From an uncultured Dialister sp. (GTDB lineage: Bacteria; Bacillota; Negativicutes; Veillonellales; Dialisteraceae): DNA of 64,000 nt. This document shows positions 1 to 7,787 of this stretch, in pieces. The notes beneath the pieces are model-generated. The model searched no databases and had not been told where the DNA came from. It saw only the letters and a program-made list of their open reading frames with translations. The DNA is taken from assembly GCA_934178345.1 (NCBI GenBank), contig CAKPQG010000004.1:62001-126000 (forward strand). Direction: 5' to 3'. The translations under genes and the position numbers were made by a program. The stretch's first letter is position 1. Each line of letters opens with the position of its first letter.

Positions 1-78
1 CTGATTTTCCATACCGCATCCACCAAGCAGCAATGCCGCTCCCGCAAAAGCGATTCGTACATATCGTTTCCAATTCAT
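1..78 (-). CDS. Lipoprotein, N-terminal part only (runs off the window)
   Basis: The first 26 codons read leftward from ATG at 78 and begin MNWKRYVRIAFAG. A basic start, a short hydrophobic stretch and a lipobox-like LLGGC around residues 17-21 indicate a signal-peptidase II lipoprotein. A good ribosome site (GAGGAAATAC) lies just before the ATG. The mature protein is outside the window, so its function cannot be judged. It diverges from the MerR-type gene at 189, so the 110 bp between them probably holds both promoters. Confidence 0.75.
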   Translation of the reverse strand, partial: MNWKRYVRIAFAGAALLLGGCGMENQ

Positions 79-188
79 TTGTATTTCCTCGTAGAGTAAT
101 TATACATCTCATAGTCTTCCATTATTTATATATTATGGTATTATAAAGCCATGGGTAACCCACAAGTCAACAGAAAGTCAACACACAC

Positions 189-1037
189 ATGGATACTACC
201 AAGAAATATCTAACCATTCGTAAATTCAGTGAATTAACACACACAACCACTGATACATTAAAGCACTACGACGCACTAGGTCTGCTGAAGCCGGCCTATA
301 TCGGAGAAAACCATTACCGATATTATCTACCGGAACAATCGCTGGTGCTCACGCGTATTCTCTTCGGCAAAAATGCATGCATCCCCCTTAAAGAAATTCG
401 AGACTTTATTTCAGCAGAGGATCATGAGGCAACGCTAGCCAAATACAATGAGATTTCTCAAACACTGAAAAGCAACACCAGAGAAACCACTGCCATCCTG
501 AATACCATCAGCAATCTTCGCTATTACTATCAAATCTCGAAACGTCACACGCCAAAGACTTTTTTCGAATTATATTTACCGGAGTGGTTTATTATCACCT
601 CCGACAAAGCAAAAACAGATCACCAATTGGAATCCTCCGAATCTAATATCGCCAATCAGCTTTTTTTAGATGGGTTCTCTGATGAAAAATGGCCGCATTA
701 TCTATTGCAGGCACTTTTTACCTCTGATGATGTTGCCAAGAAAGACTTCACGCAAGCAACCTATTTTTTAAAAATTGATCATCCAGAAAAACATAAGAAA
801 GAAGAAATTCAATTCATTCCCAACGGCGAATGGATCTGCATGCTTTTCTACGTATGTGGACGAAACATGGCAGAATGTGTCCACTTTTATCTGGATGCGC
901 TCAAAAAAGAAAACCAATCTATTAAAGGCCCCATTTTTATCATGGACATCGTCAACTGTCTCGTCACCTCAAAGTCAGAAGATTACTGCACCATGATCTA
1001 TGCCATGAAAGAAAAACAAAGCTATGAAGAATACTGA
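189..1037 (+). CDS. MerR-family transcriptional regulator
   Basis: The 282-residue protein opens with a MerR winged-helix domain: residues about 6-75 read YLTIRKFSELT, then LKHYDALGLLKP and YRYY, ending in PLKEIRDFI. A predicted helical dimerisation segment follows (about 75-125). The C-terminal half, about 150 residues, resembles the effector-binding region of BmrR/BltR-type multidrug-sensing MerR proteins only in length and position. No Cys pair typical of metal-sensing MerR proteins is evident. It overlaps the next gene by 14 bp, so the two are probably translated together. Effector unknown. The family call is firm; the target is probably its own promoter or the neighbouring lipoprotein gene (inference). 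Confidence 0.85.
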   Translation: MDTTKKYLTIRKFSELTHTTTDTLKHYDALGLLKPAYIGENHYRYYLPEQSLVLTRILFGKNACIPLKEIRDFISAEDHEATLAKYNEISQTLKSNTRETTAILNTISNLRYYYQISKRHTPKTFFELYLPEWFIITSDKAKTDHQLESSESNIANQLFLDGFSDEKWPHYLLQALFTSDDVAKKDFTQATYFLKIDHPEKHKKEEIQFIPNGEWICMLFYVCGRNMAECVHFYLDALKKENQSIKGPIFIMDIVNCLVTSKSEDYCTMIYAMKEKQSYEEY

Positions 1038-1590
1038 CACACGTGAAGTCATCATGATTTCTATCCGCCTATCCAGTAAAAATCTCCAGGCCGATTATTA
1101 TCCATTCATTCTTGAACCGGAGGCACGCCACCTATTTCTAAAGAAGCTGGCTTCACACTTCGCCGCCCGAACAGACCTTTTGGATATTCAGCAGCACTTG
1201 GATGAGATACTCTTGACTCTGGACGGCCATCAAGCAGAAAGTTATACATTTGCTCTCACACTGCCACGCTTGATTTCTACCACTCTGGATACATGCAATG
1301 CCTGCGCTAAAAGCCAGCAATGGTTTCACAGCCTGTCAGCCTGTGTCGCAATGGATGCCGGTCTTTCCCGCCCTATACGCCTTTTCATCTCAGACACGAT
1401 CCCACCCATCATTCAATGGACAGGTCTTCATGCTGACAGAGTCTCCACTCTTACCCAAGAAATGGCCGCTAGCCATTCGCCCTCCTGTCTGATCACACAT
1501 GCGCTTTACAAAAGGCTATCCCCTTCCATCCAGTCAAGATACACGACACTTTATTATCTCCATCACATCTGCTGCTATTGTGCAGAATAA
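1024..1590 (+). CDS. Unknown protein co-transcribed with the MerR regulator
   Basis: The 188-residue reading frame starts inside the end of the MerR gene (14 bp overlap, ATG at 1024; a second ATG at 1054 is an alternative). I recognise no family. It is cysteine-rich toward the end (HHICCYCAE) and has no signal peptide or obvious membrane segment. The overlap and the shared terminator at 1610 support a real two-gene operon. It could be a domain that partners with or senses for the regulator, but nothing in the sequence proves it. Confidence 0.55.
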   Translation: MKNTDTREVIMISIRLSSKNLQADYYPFILEPEARHLFLKKLASHFAARTDLLDIQQHLDEILLTLDGHQAESYTFALTLPRLISTTLDTCNACAKSQQWFHSLSACVAMDAGLSRPIRLFISDTIPPIIQWTGLHADRVSTLTQEMAASHSPSCLITHALYKRLSPSIQSRYTTLYYLHHICCYCAE

Positions 1591-1609
1591 TAGCAAAATC
1601 TTACAAGTA

Positions 1610-1643
1610 AAAACGCCCGAAGACTATAGCCTTCGGGCGTTTT
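1610..1643. terminator. Bidirectional intrinsic terminator
   Basis: Perfect 13-bp arms (AAAACGCCCGAAG / CTTCGGGCGTTTT) around a 7-nt loop, with T runs on both strands. It sits between the convergent 1024 gene and the Ugp-type operon and can end both transcripts. Confidence 0.9.
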
Positions 1644-1656
1644 CATTGGTAAGATT

Positions 1657-2469
1657 TCAGGAAAGTACTTTCCCTTCTTCGACCCAGCTTCTCAATTCAT
1701 GCATTTCCTCCAGCAGTTCCGCATGGGTCAGTTTTTCATGCGGTTCATATTCGATAACGATGTCCGCATCCTCGGTATATGTCCCTGCCCAATGCATGAT
1801 CTGCCGAATATCTGCCGTTCCATGATGATAGTCCAGATGCTGGTCTGCTTTGCCGTCATTATTATGCACATGGAATCCTTTGACGCGTTTGCCGTAAGTC
1901 GCCAAAAAGCGTTCTATATCCAGTCCGTTTACATTCGCGTGCCCGATATCGATCAAGGACAGCGCATGAGGGATATTTTGGAAAATCTGGAAATATTCCT
2001 CATTACTGAACAGATGGACGCCATGCTCCTGCCGGCACAGATTTTCGATCACGAAATTTACCTTCATCTGCGCTGCCATATCCGTCAGTTTTTCCATGAC
2101 CCAATAGGCATTCTTCTGCTTTTGCGGAATTTCTTCCGGCTTAAATTGCAGCTGCGAATAATGGAATACCACATGGCGCACCTGATTCTGCATCGCCAGT
2201 GCAAATACCTTTTTATAGCTTTCCATGAGCCATACATTCTCTTCGGATCCGATGTCTGAGGTCGCCTCGATGTTCACATACGGCCCATGAAAGGTCAAGG
2301 GGCATGTCATCTGCGGGACTTTTGCCGCCAAAGCCTGCCAATAGGCTTCATCATGTGTGAATGCGGTAAATTCAATGCCGAAGTCAGGATCTTTGTTGCT
2401 CTCGATCCAGTCAGCAAATTCTGCGAAATGCTTCATTCCTACGATGAGATCACTGATGAAATATTTCAT
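1657..2469 (-). CDS. Sugar phosphate isomerase/epimerase-like TIM-barrel protein
   Basis: The 270-residue protein fits the xylose-isomerase-like/AP-endonuclease-2 TIM-barrel family. Metal-ligand-type motifs occur in order: FVIEN (about 140), SLIDIGHAN (about 170), GFHVHNNDG...DQH (about 200) and VIEYE (about 240). It is the last gene of the Ugp-type operon, starting 2 bp after the ATPase gene. It probably acts in the cytosol on the sugar or sugar-phosphate the transporter brings in. The substrate is not determinable from the sequence. In glycerol-phosphate systems a diesterase (UgpQ) often sits in this place; this protein is a different fold. Confidence 0.8.
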   Translation of the reverse strand: MKYFISDLIVGMKHFAEFADWIESNKDPDFGIEFTAFTHDEAYWQALAAKVPQMTCPLTFHGPYVNIEATSDIGSEENVWLMESYKKVFALAMQNQVRHVVFHYSQLQFKPEEIPQKQKNAYWVMEKLTDMAAQMKVNFVIENLCRQEHGVHLFSNEEYFQIFQNIPHALSLIDIGHANVNGLDIERFLATYGKRVKGFHVHNNDGKADQHLDYHHGTADIRQIMHWAGTYTEDADIVIEYEPHEKLTHAELLEEMHELRSWVEEGKVLS

Positions 2470-2471
2470 GA

Positions 2472-3554
2472 CTACTCCTCCGGATACCCGATATTGGCTT
2501 CCGTCGCCTTGTCAAAGAAGTGTAATGCATGCTGATCGACTTTCCAGTAGGCTTGCGATCTTCCCTGGAGAATATCTTCTCGCATAATGGAGATGACATC
2601 CGTTCCATTGACAGTAAAATAATATCCCACACGGCTTCCATAGTCTTCATGATACTGAATGGTCACAGGGATGCAGCCCTCTCCCGGCTCTGCCTGCAGC
2701 GTCACATCCTCCGGACGAACCCCCGTCTTGACCTCCGCCTGATGGGCAGCGATTCTCTTCATCCATCGATCCGATAATGCCAGATCTACGCCGTTCATTT
2801 TCATCTGATTTCCTGCAATGGGCGCATCAAATATATTCATCGATGGTGACCCGATAAACTTGGCGACGAAAATATTCGCAGGGCGATGATATACCATGTG
2901 CGGCGTATCGAGCATCTGGATTTTACCGTTATTGATCACGGCGATGCGCTGTCCGACTGTCATGGCTTCGATCTGGTCATGCGTCACATAAATCATAGTC
3001 TGACCATACATTTCATGGAGTTTGACCAGTTCTTTTCTGGCATGTCCTCTGAGCTGCGCGTCCAGGTTGGACAAAGGTTCATCGAGCAGGAAGAAATCAG
3101 ACTGCTTCACAATGGCTCTCGCCAAAGCGACGCGCTGTCTCTGTCCGCCGGACAATTCTCTGGGGAGACGTTTTTCCAGACCGCCCAGATTCAGAATATC
3201 CACCGCATCCGCCACACGTTTTTTGATTTCCGCTTCCGGGATCCTGTTCACACGAAGGCCATAAGAAATATTCTTTTCTACGGTCATATGCGGGAATAAC
3301 GCATAGTTCTGGAAAACCATGCCGATATTTCTATCCCCGGGATCCATATTGTTCGCGAGCTTCCCCTTCAGAAGCAGTTCGCCGGAGGTGATGGTTTCCA
3401 AGCCGCTGATCATTCGAAGGATCGTAGATTTACCACAGCCGGAGGATCCCAAAAGAATCAGTCTTTCCCCATCTTTGATGGAAAGATTCAGTCCTTTGAT
3501 GACCTCCGTTTTACCAAAACGCTTGACTACATTTTTCATTTCAATACTATACAT
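2472..3554 (-). CDS. ugpC: ABC transporter ATP-binding protein, UgpC/MalK type
   Basis: This is the ATPase of a carbohydrate/glycerol-3-phosphate importer, 360 residues. Walker A (GSSGCGKST), signature LSGGQRQRVALARA, Walker B FFLLDEPLSNLDA and the switch histidine in YVTHDQ are all present. A C-terminal TOBE-like regulatory domain typical of MalK/UgpC proteins follows. I place the start at ATG 3554 (MYSIEMKNVVKRFG) because GAGG lies 8 bp ahead of it. A longer frame up to 3590 would overlap the preceding permease gene. It sits 13 bp after the permease stop and 2 bp before the isomerase-like gene. UgpC and MalK ATPases are often shared among several importers. Confidence 0.92.
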   Translation of the reverse strand: MYSIEMKNVVKRFGKTEVIKGLNLSIKDGERLILLGSSGCGKSTILRMISGLETITSGELLLKGKLANNMDPGDRNIGMVFQNYALFPHMTVEKNISYGLRVNRIPEAEIKKRVADAVDILNLGGLEKRLPRELSGGQRQRVALARAIVKQSDFFLLDEPLSNLDAQLRGHARKELVKLHEMYGQTMIYVTHDQIEAMTVGQRIAVINNGKIQMLDTPHMVYHRPANIFVAKFIGSPSMNIFDAPIAGNQMKMNGVDLALSDRWMKRIAAHQAEVKTGVRPEDVTLQAEPGEGCIPVTIQYHEDYGSRVGYYFTVNGTDVISIMREDILQGRSQAYWKVDQHALHFFDKATEANIGYPEE

Positions 3555-3567
3555 AACGGTTACCTCA

Positions 3568-4386
3568 TCATTTAATTCCAGAGTGAGCAAATGTGCCGAT
3601 AATAAACTTCTGGCAGACAGAGTACAGGCCTAACGGCAGCAGCATCGTCAATGTAGCTACGGCCATGGTGACCGGTACGTCCGTGCCGCCTTCCGAGCTG
3701 ACAAACATCTGGAGTGCCAGGGACAGCGTATAATTGGCCTCGCTCTTGATCATAATGGCCGGCCATACATATTCATTCCATGAATTGATAAAGAAGATAA
3801 TGCCAATGGACAGGATAGCCGGTTTGATAATCGGAACTACAATCGTCCGCAGTCTATGCAAATGAGAGGCATGCTCGAGCGATGCCACTTCCATCAGCGA
3901 CATCGGAATGCCCTTCATGTACTGTCTCAATAGGAAGATCCCCGTCGCATCTGCCAGCTGCGGAAGCGCGACGCCATAAATGCTGTCTACGAGGCCCATA
4001 TCCGATAAGGTGATGTAGTTGGGAACCATGGTGACGGTAAATGGAATGAAGATCGTGCTGATCAGGAGAAAATACAAGACCGTTTTCCCCTTGAAATGGA
4101 AAAAGACAAATGCATACGCAGCAAAGACGCCTGTCGCCAGCTTGAAGAGCGTCACCAGACTGGCAATGATAAACGTATTGGATAAGATCTGTGCAAAGCG
4201 AATGGTTGTAAATACTCGTTCATAGGCAGAGAGTGTAGGTGCCTGAGGAATCAGTGAGGAAGACGTGAATGCCTCACTCATGGTTTTAAACGATGTGGAC
4301 AGCGAAAACAGAAGCGGATACACCAGCATCAAAACCAGTATGATGAAAATCACATGCCACTTGATTTCTGAGGTATCAATTTTCAT
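3568..4386 (-). CDS. ugpE: Carbohydrate ABC transporter permease, UgpE/MalG type
   Basis: The 272-residue protein is an inner-membrane permease with about six hydrophobic segments. The cytoplasmic EAA loop (EVASLEHASHLHRLRTIVVP, about residues 165-185) docks the ATPase. It overlaps the upstream permease gene by 11 bp, implying translational coupling. Length and motif position match the MalG/UgpE family. It forms the channel with the adjacent UgpA-type permease. Confidence 0.92.
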   Translation of the reverse strand: MKIDTSEIKWHVIFIILVLMLVYPLLFSLSTSFKTMSEAFTSSSLIPQAPTLSAYERVFTTIRFAQILSNTFIIASLVTLFKLATGVFAAYAFVFFHFKGKTVLYFLLISTIFIPFTVTMVPNYITLSDMGLVDSIYGVALPQLADATGIFLLRQYMKGIPMSLMEVASLEHASHLHRLRTIVVPIIKPAILSIGIIFFINSWNEYVWPAIMIKSEANYTLSLALQMFVSSEGGTDVPVTMAVATLTMLLPLGLYSVCQKFIIGTFAHSGIK

Positions 4387-5284
4387 AATAGACCCCTTTT
4401 TCTACATAACGGAATTCCAGATACAAAAGGACGAAGAAAATAAGCATGGTCACAATAGCAAGCGCCGCAGACATGCCCGTCTCGTAATAGGTAAACGCAT
4501 AGTCATATCCCTGATAAATAATATTCGAGCTGGCATCGTTGGGCCCGCCTTGCGTCAGTACCTTGATCGGCGTAAAAACGTACTGCAGCCCCTGCACAAT
4601 GGTCATGATCAGGATGTAAACCGCCGTAGAAGAAGTGAGGGGCATGACAATATTCGTAAAAATACTGCGGTTCGAAGCTTTTTCCAGTTTGGCTGCCTCT
4701 ATCAATTCTTCAGGGACGCTGTTCATCCCGGAAAGAAGAATCAGAAAATTATAACCAAACGCTTTGTATACAGCGACTAAACTGATGACCACGATAACCA
4801 AGCCGGGGGTTTTGGACCACGCCGGAAGGTTGATCCCAAAGTTCTCTGCCACAGCGGCCACCGGACCTGACACCGGGTTAAAGATCCACTGAAACAGTAT
4901 GGCACCCACGACAAGCGCGATCAGCGATGAGGAAAACAGCAGCGCCTTATAGACATGCTTTCCTTTCTTCATCAGGAACGTATTGATAAAGGATAATACA
5001 TAAGGCAGCAGGAAATTGAACAGAACCAGAATGACGATATACAAAAGCGTATTCTGCACCACTTTGAGCGTCACCGGATCTGTCAGCAAATTGACATAGT
5101 TCTGCAAAGCCACAAATTTCATATTGGGCGCAACCATATTCCATCTAAAAAAGCTCAGGTACAAGGTATATGCCAACGGATAGAACATGAAAACCATAAA
5201 AACGGCCAAGGATGGCAATATAAAAAGCGCCGCCAATCTTTTTTCTTTGTCCCGATAGGTGCCACTTTCAGGTGAAAGTTTCAT
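4376..5284 (-). CDS. ugpA: Carbohydrate ABC transporter permease, UgpA/MalF type
   Basis: The 302-residue permease has about six membrane segments and the EAA loop EELIEAAKLEKASNRSIF near residue 200. ATG 5284 (MKLSPESGTYRDKEKR) is chosen because GGAG sits 8 bp upstream; the frame is open to a TTG at 5299, which lacks a site. The short N-terminus before the first helix is typical of UgpA rather than the longer MalF. A strong intercistronic hairpin (5315-5349) lies between this gene and the binding-protein gene. Confidence 0.92.
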   Translation of the reverse strand: MKLSPESGTYRDKEKRLAALFILPSLAVFMVFMFYPLAYTLYLSFFRWNMVAPNMKFVALQNYVNLLTDPVTLKVVQNTLLYIVILVLFNFLLPYVLSFINTFLMKKGKHVYKALLFSSSLIALVVGAILFQWIFNPVSGPVAAVAENFGINLPAWSKTPGLVIVVISLVAVYKAFGYNFLILLSGMNSVPEELIEAAKLEKASNRSIFTNIVMPLTSSTAVYILIMTIVQGLQYVFTPIKVLTQGGPNDASSNIIYQGYDYAFTYYETGMSAALAIVTMLIFFVLLYLEFRYVEKGVYYEN

Positions 5285-5314
5285 TGATAGATTCTCCAAT
5301 CATACATAAAACAA

Positions 5315-5349
5315 ATATAAGAGGGCCGAAACATCTGGCCCTCTTATAT
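5315..5349. terminator. Intercistronic hairpin between ugpB- and ugpA-like genes
   Basis: Perfect 13-bp arms (ATATAAGAGGGCC / GGCCCTCTTATAT) with a 9-nt loop. It sits inside the operon, directly after the binding-protein gene and a mini repeat. By analogy with malE-malF and other binding-protein operons it probably protects the upstream message or partly terminates, so that binding protein exceeds permease. It lacks a long T run, so partial termination or 3' stabilisation is more likely than full termination. Confidence 0.75.
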
Positions 5350-5352
5350 TCA

Positions 5353-5398
5353 GGAAAACGCTGATTCAATCGCAGAGTTCGATTTAATCAGTGTTTCC
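5353..5398. repeat. Miniature copy of the GGAAACGCTGATTAAATCG element
   Basis: GGAAAACGCTGATTCAATCG and its near-complement CGATTTAATCAGTGTTTCC lie 7 nt apart, forming a long hairpin. The same termini bound the 165-bp element at 19332, so this is a shortened or degenerate copy with the centre deleted. It lies between the ugpB stop and the operon hairpin. Confidence 0.7.
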
Positions 5399-5422
5399 TT
5401 CGGAATCACAAATTGCAATCAA

Positions 5423-6727
5423 TCATTTCAAAAGAGCATTCAAATCATCCTGCGCTTTTTTCAACGCTGCCATTGGTTCTTCACCAGACAGGATCTTATC
5501 TCTGGTATCTGCAAACATTTTTTCAGCCTTGACACCCACATCCCCAGGGAATGCTACCCACGGCGAAAGTGTCGGCAGTTCATCAAAGGCAACCTTGAGA
5601 GCCGGAGTCTTGGTCATCGCTTCTTTGATAGCCGGATCCTCTACGACTTCCTGACGCGGCGGCAGGTATCCGGTATTGATGGTCCACTGCGCCAGATATT
5701 TCGGCTGCATGATGAATTTCATGAATTCCCAGGCTGCCTGCTGTTCCTCTTTAGACTGTGCCGTCACAGCAAGGAAGTTGCCGCCCGCAGGGATCTGTAC
5801 TTTCTTATCGCCAAAAGCAGGGAACGGGCAAGCCATGACATTGAATTTGGAAGACTGGGTGACCGTGCCGATCTTCGCACTGGTTCCCATCAGAATGCCG
5901 ACCTTTCCGCTGTAGAAGGAAGCAATCCCTTCATCGGCTGCGATATGAAGCGCAGACTGGTCTTTCAAAACCATATCTGCATACAGCTGATAGGCATCGG
6001 CAGATTCTTTGGATGCAAAAACCGCTTTGTTCTTATCATCGAGGATCTTCGCGCCATTCGAGGTCAGCAGACCCTGCGTCGCCCAGTTGTCCTGATATTC
6101 CTGCATATAGAATCCATACTCGCCGGTCTTATCATGAATGGCCTTGGAGGCAGCGCGCACCTCTTCCCATGTCTTTGGCGGATTCTTCGGATCCAGACCA
6201 GCCGCAGTGAACAGGTCCGGGTTGTAATAAATAATCGGCGCACTGATAGAGAACGGGAGCCCTACCTGTTTATTGCCCACCTTCGCCAGTTCCAGGACAT
6301 TTGGCAAAAAGCTCTTTTCGACAAAATCCTTATCTTTTTCAGACGCTTTTTCCAGATCTGCCGGAGTGACATACTTGAAGTTCTGATCAAAATACTTCAG
6401 ATAATTGTACCCGATCATGGCAATAGACGGCGATTTGCCGGAAGCCACATCGGCCTGCAGATTCTTCATCAGTCCAGGATACATGTCCGGATTATACACT
6501 TCCTTGACGATGATCTTATCCTGCGACTTGTTGAAATCATCGACCATCTGTTTAATGACCGGTGCACCAAAGTTTTTGGTATACACATGCCAGAATGTAA
6601 CGACCGTTTTCCCATTTTCTTTAACAGCCGCCTTATCCTGTGAAGCACCGCCACCACAACCTGCTGCCAGCGAAACCATGAAAAGGCTCGCTACAGCAAA
6701 ACACAGCCATTTCCAAATTTTTTTCAC
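5423..6727 (-). CDS. ugpB: Extracellular solute-binding lipoprotein, UgpB type
   Basis: The 434-residue family-1 solute-binding protein starts at GTG 6727 with AAGAAGGGG upstream. A lipoprotein signal ends in the lipobox LAAGC (Cys at residue 24). The mature chain shows the conserved opening TVVTFWHVYTKNFG and the C-terminal hinge region typical of UgpB/MalE-like proteins. Attachment would be to the inner or outer membrane facing the periplasm. It is the first gene of a five-gene minus-strand operon ugpB-ugpA-ugpE-ugpC-isomerase. Ligand could be sn-glycerol-3-phosphate or an oligosaccharide; sequence alone does not decide. Confidence 0.9.
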   Translation of the reverse strand: MKKIWKWLCFAVASLFMVSLAAGCGGGASQDKAAVKENGKTVVTFWHVYTKNFGAPVIKQMVDDFNKSQDKIIVKEVYNPDMYPGLMKNLQADVASGKSPSIAMIGYNYLKYFDQNFKYVTPADLEKASEKDKDFVEKSFLPNVLELAKVGNKQVGLPFSISAPIIYYNPDLFTAAGLDPKNPPKTWEEVRAASKAIHDKTGEYGFYMQEYQDNWATQGLLTSNGAKILDDKNKAVFASKESADAYQLYADMVLKDQSALHIAADEGIASFYSGKVGILMGTSAKIGTVTQSSKFNVMACPFPAFGDKKVQIPAGGNFLAVTAQSKEEQQAAWEFMKFIMQPKYLAQWTINTGYLPPRQEVVEDPAIKEAMTKTPALKVAFDELPTLSPWVAFPGDVGVKAEKMFADTRDKILSGEEPMAALKKAQDDLNALLK

Positions 6728-7086
6728 ATTACCCCTTCTTTCTAAAATTTTACCCCATAATTACGATACCAATGATTCGTGATTCCGTAATACCCCCATC
6801 GCTCGCCATAATCTCAGCCATAAGGCCATACATTCGATAGAAGTATCTAGTTCGATTCAATCTTAGCATAAAGTATATACAAATAAAATATTCTTTCTAT
6901 ATTGGCATAGTCATCACGTTCTATAATGTCTCCACGTTATCCAATAAGCAGGGATTTTGATCTTTTTTTGAGAAATCACTTCCCCATGCGGCGAATCATT
7001 ACAGATGAGGTACATACTTATCACTTGCATCTGATGATGCCATGAGAACACGGCAGACGTCATCATCCATATTTCATAGAAACACG
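6728..7086. other. Intergenic region upstream of the UgpB-type operon
   Basis: AT-rich stretch of about 360 bp without a credible gene. It must contain the leftward promoter of the ABC operon, but I could not settle on one -35/-10 pair. No repeat block is present here, unlike most gaps in the window. Confidence 0.4.
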
Positions 7087-7119
7087 AAAAAAGCCAGCAC
7101 CGTGATCGGTACTGGCTTT
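7087..7119 (-). terminator. Terminator of the tRNA pair
   Basis: Reading leftward, AAGCCAGTACC and GGTGCTGGCTT pair around a 6-nt loop and are followed by a T-rich run. It lies 5 bp after the tRNA-Arg 3' end. Confidence 0.85.
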
Positions 7120-7124
7120 CAGGC

Positions 7125-7201
7125 TGGTGACCCAAGAGAGATTCGAACTCCCGACACCTTGATTCGTAGTCAAGTGCTCTATCCAGCTGAGCTATTGGGC
7201 C
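7125..7201 (-). tRNA. tRNA-Arg (anticodon ACG)
   Basis: The 77-nt cloverleaf reads leftward from GGCCCAA (acceptor). It has the D stem GCTC/GAGC, the anticodon stem CTTGA/TCAAG with loop CTACGAA (anticodon ACG), a T loop TTCGAAT and an encoded CCA. The wobble A34 needs TadA deamination to inosine to read CGN codons. It is cotranscribed with the tRNA-Trp 3 bp upstream. Confidence 0.95.
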
Positions 7202-7204
7202 ATG

Positions 7205-7280
7205 TGGCAGGGGCAGAGGGACTCAAACCCCCAACCTACGGTTTTGGAGACCGTTGCTCTATCAATTGCGCTATGCCCCT
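7205..7280 (-). tRNA. tRNA-Trp (anticodon CCA)
   Basis: The 76-nt cloverleaf reads leftward from AGGGGCA. The anticodon arm ACGGT-CTCCAAA-ACCGT gives anticodon CCA; acceptor TGCCCCT, discriminator G and an encoded CCA follow. First gene of a two-tRNA unit with tRNA-Arg. Confidence 0.95.
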
Positions 7281-7299
7281 ATCTGTTTGATGGAAGTCA

Positions 7300-7787
7300 T
7301 CATCCATGTGACTTATATATAATAACAAATCTTTCTGGAAATTGCAAGGGGTTTTTGAAAAATATTTTTGAAAAAGTTGGAGGATTCAGAGGTTGCGGTT
7401 TTGATGGGGGTAGTGGCGGCTTCGCCGCCTCGCCCCCGCTGAGCCTTCAACCCCTGAACCTGCTCTCCCTCTTTTGCAAACAATCAAGGGGCAACACACC
7501 CCGTGGGCAAAGTTTGAAAGCAGGAATGATTAGTAGCTAGGGATTAGTGGCTAGGGATTAGGAGCCTCAAGTGGCTGGTGACTTGAATACTACTTTGGGG
7601 CATCGCCCCATATATATTCGCGGCGAAGCCGCCACCACCATTCCTAATTCCTCATTCCTAATTCCTCATTCAGGTCGAGCTTTCATCCCCAATCAAGGAA
7701 CGCCCCGTCCAACGGGCTAACCCTGAACCCCGAACCCTGAACCCATAAACCCGTTTCCCGCCATCTGAGGCGGCCGATCTCACGCCA
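7300..7787. repeat. Mosaic heptamer repeat block
   Basis: No gene. It contains, in order, a CCCTGAAC-rich stretch, the GAAAGCAGGAATGA module, GGATTAG and GACTGGT heptamers, and a small GCGGCGAAGCCGCC palindrome. ATTCCTA/ATTCCTC heptamers, the GGGCTAACCC module and a CCCTGAA heptamer array finish it next to the porin stop codon. Confidence 0.85.

Noticed and set aside
6914..7290. Small open frames across the tRNA genes
   Set aside because: They overlap the tRNA genes or their terminator and have no ribosome sites.
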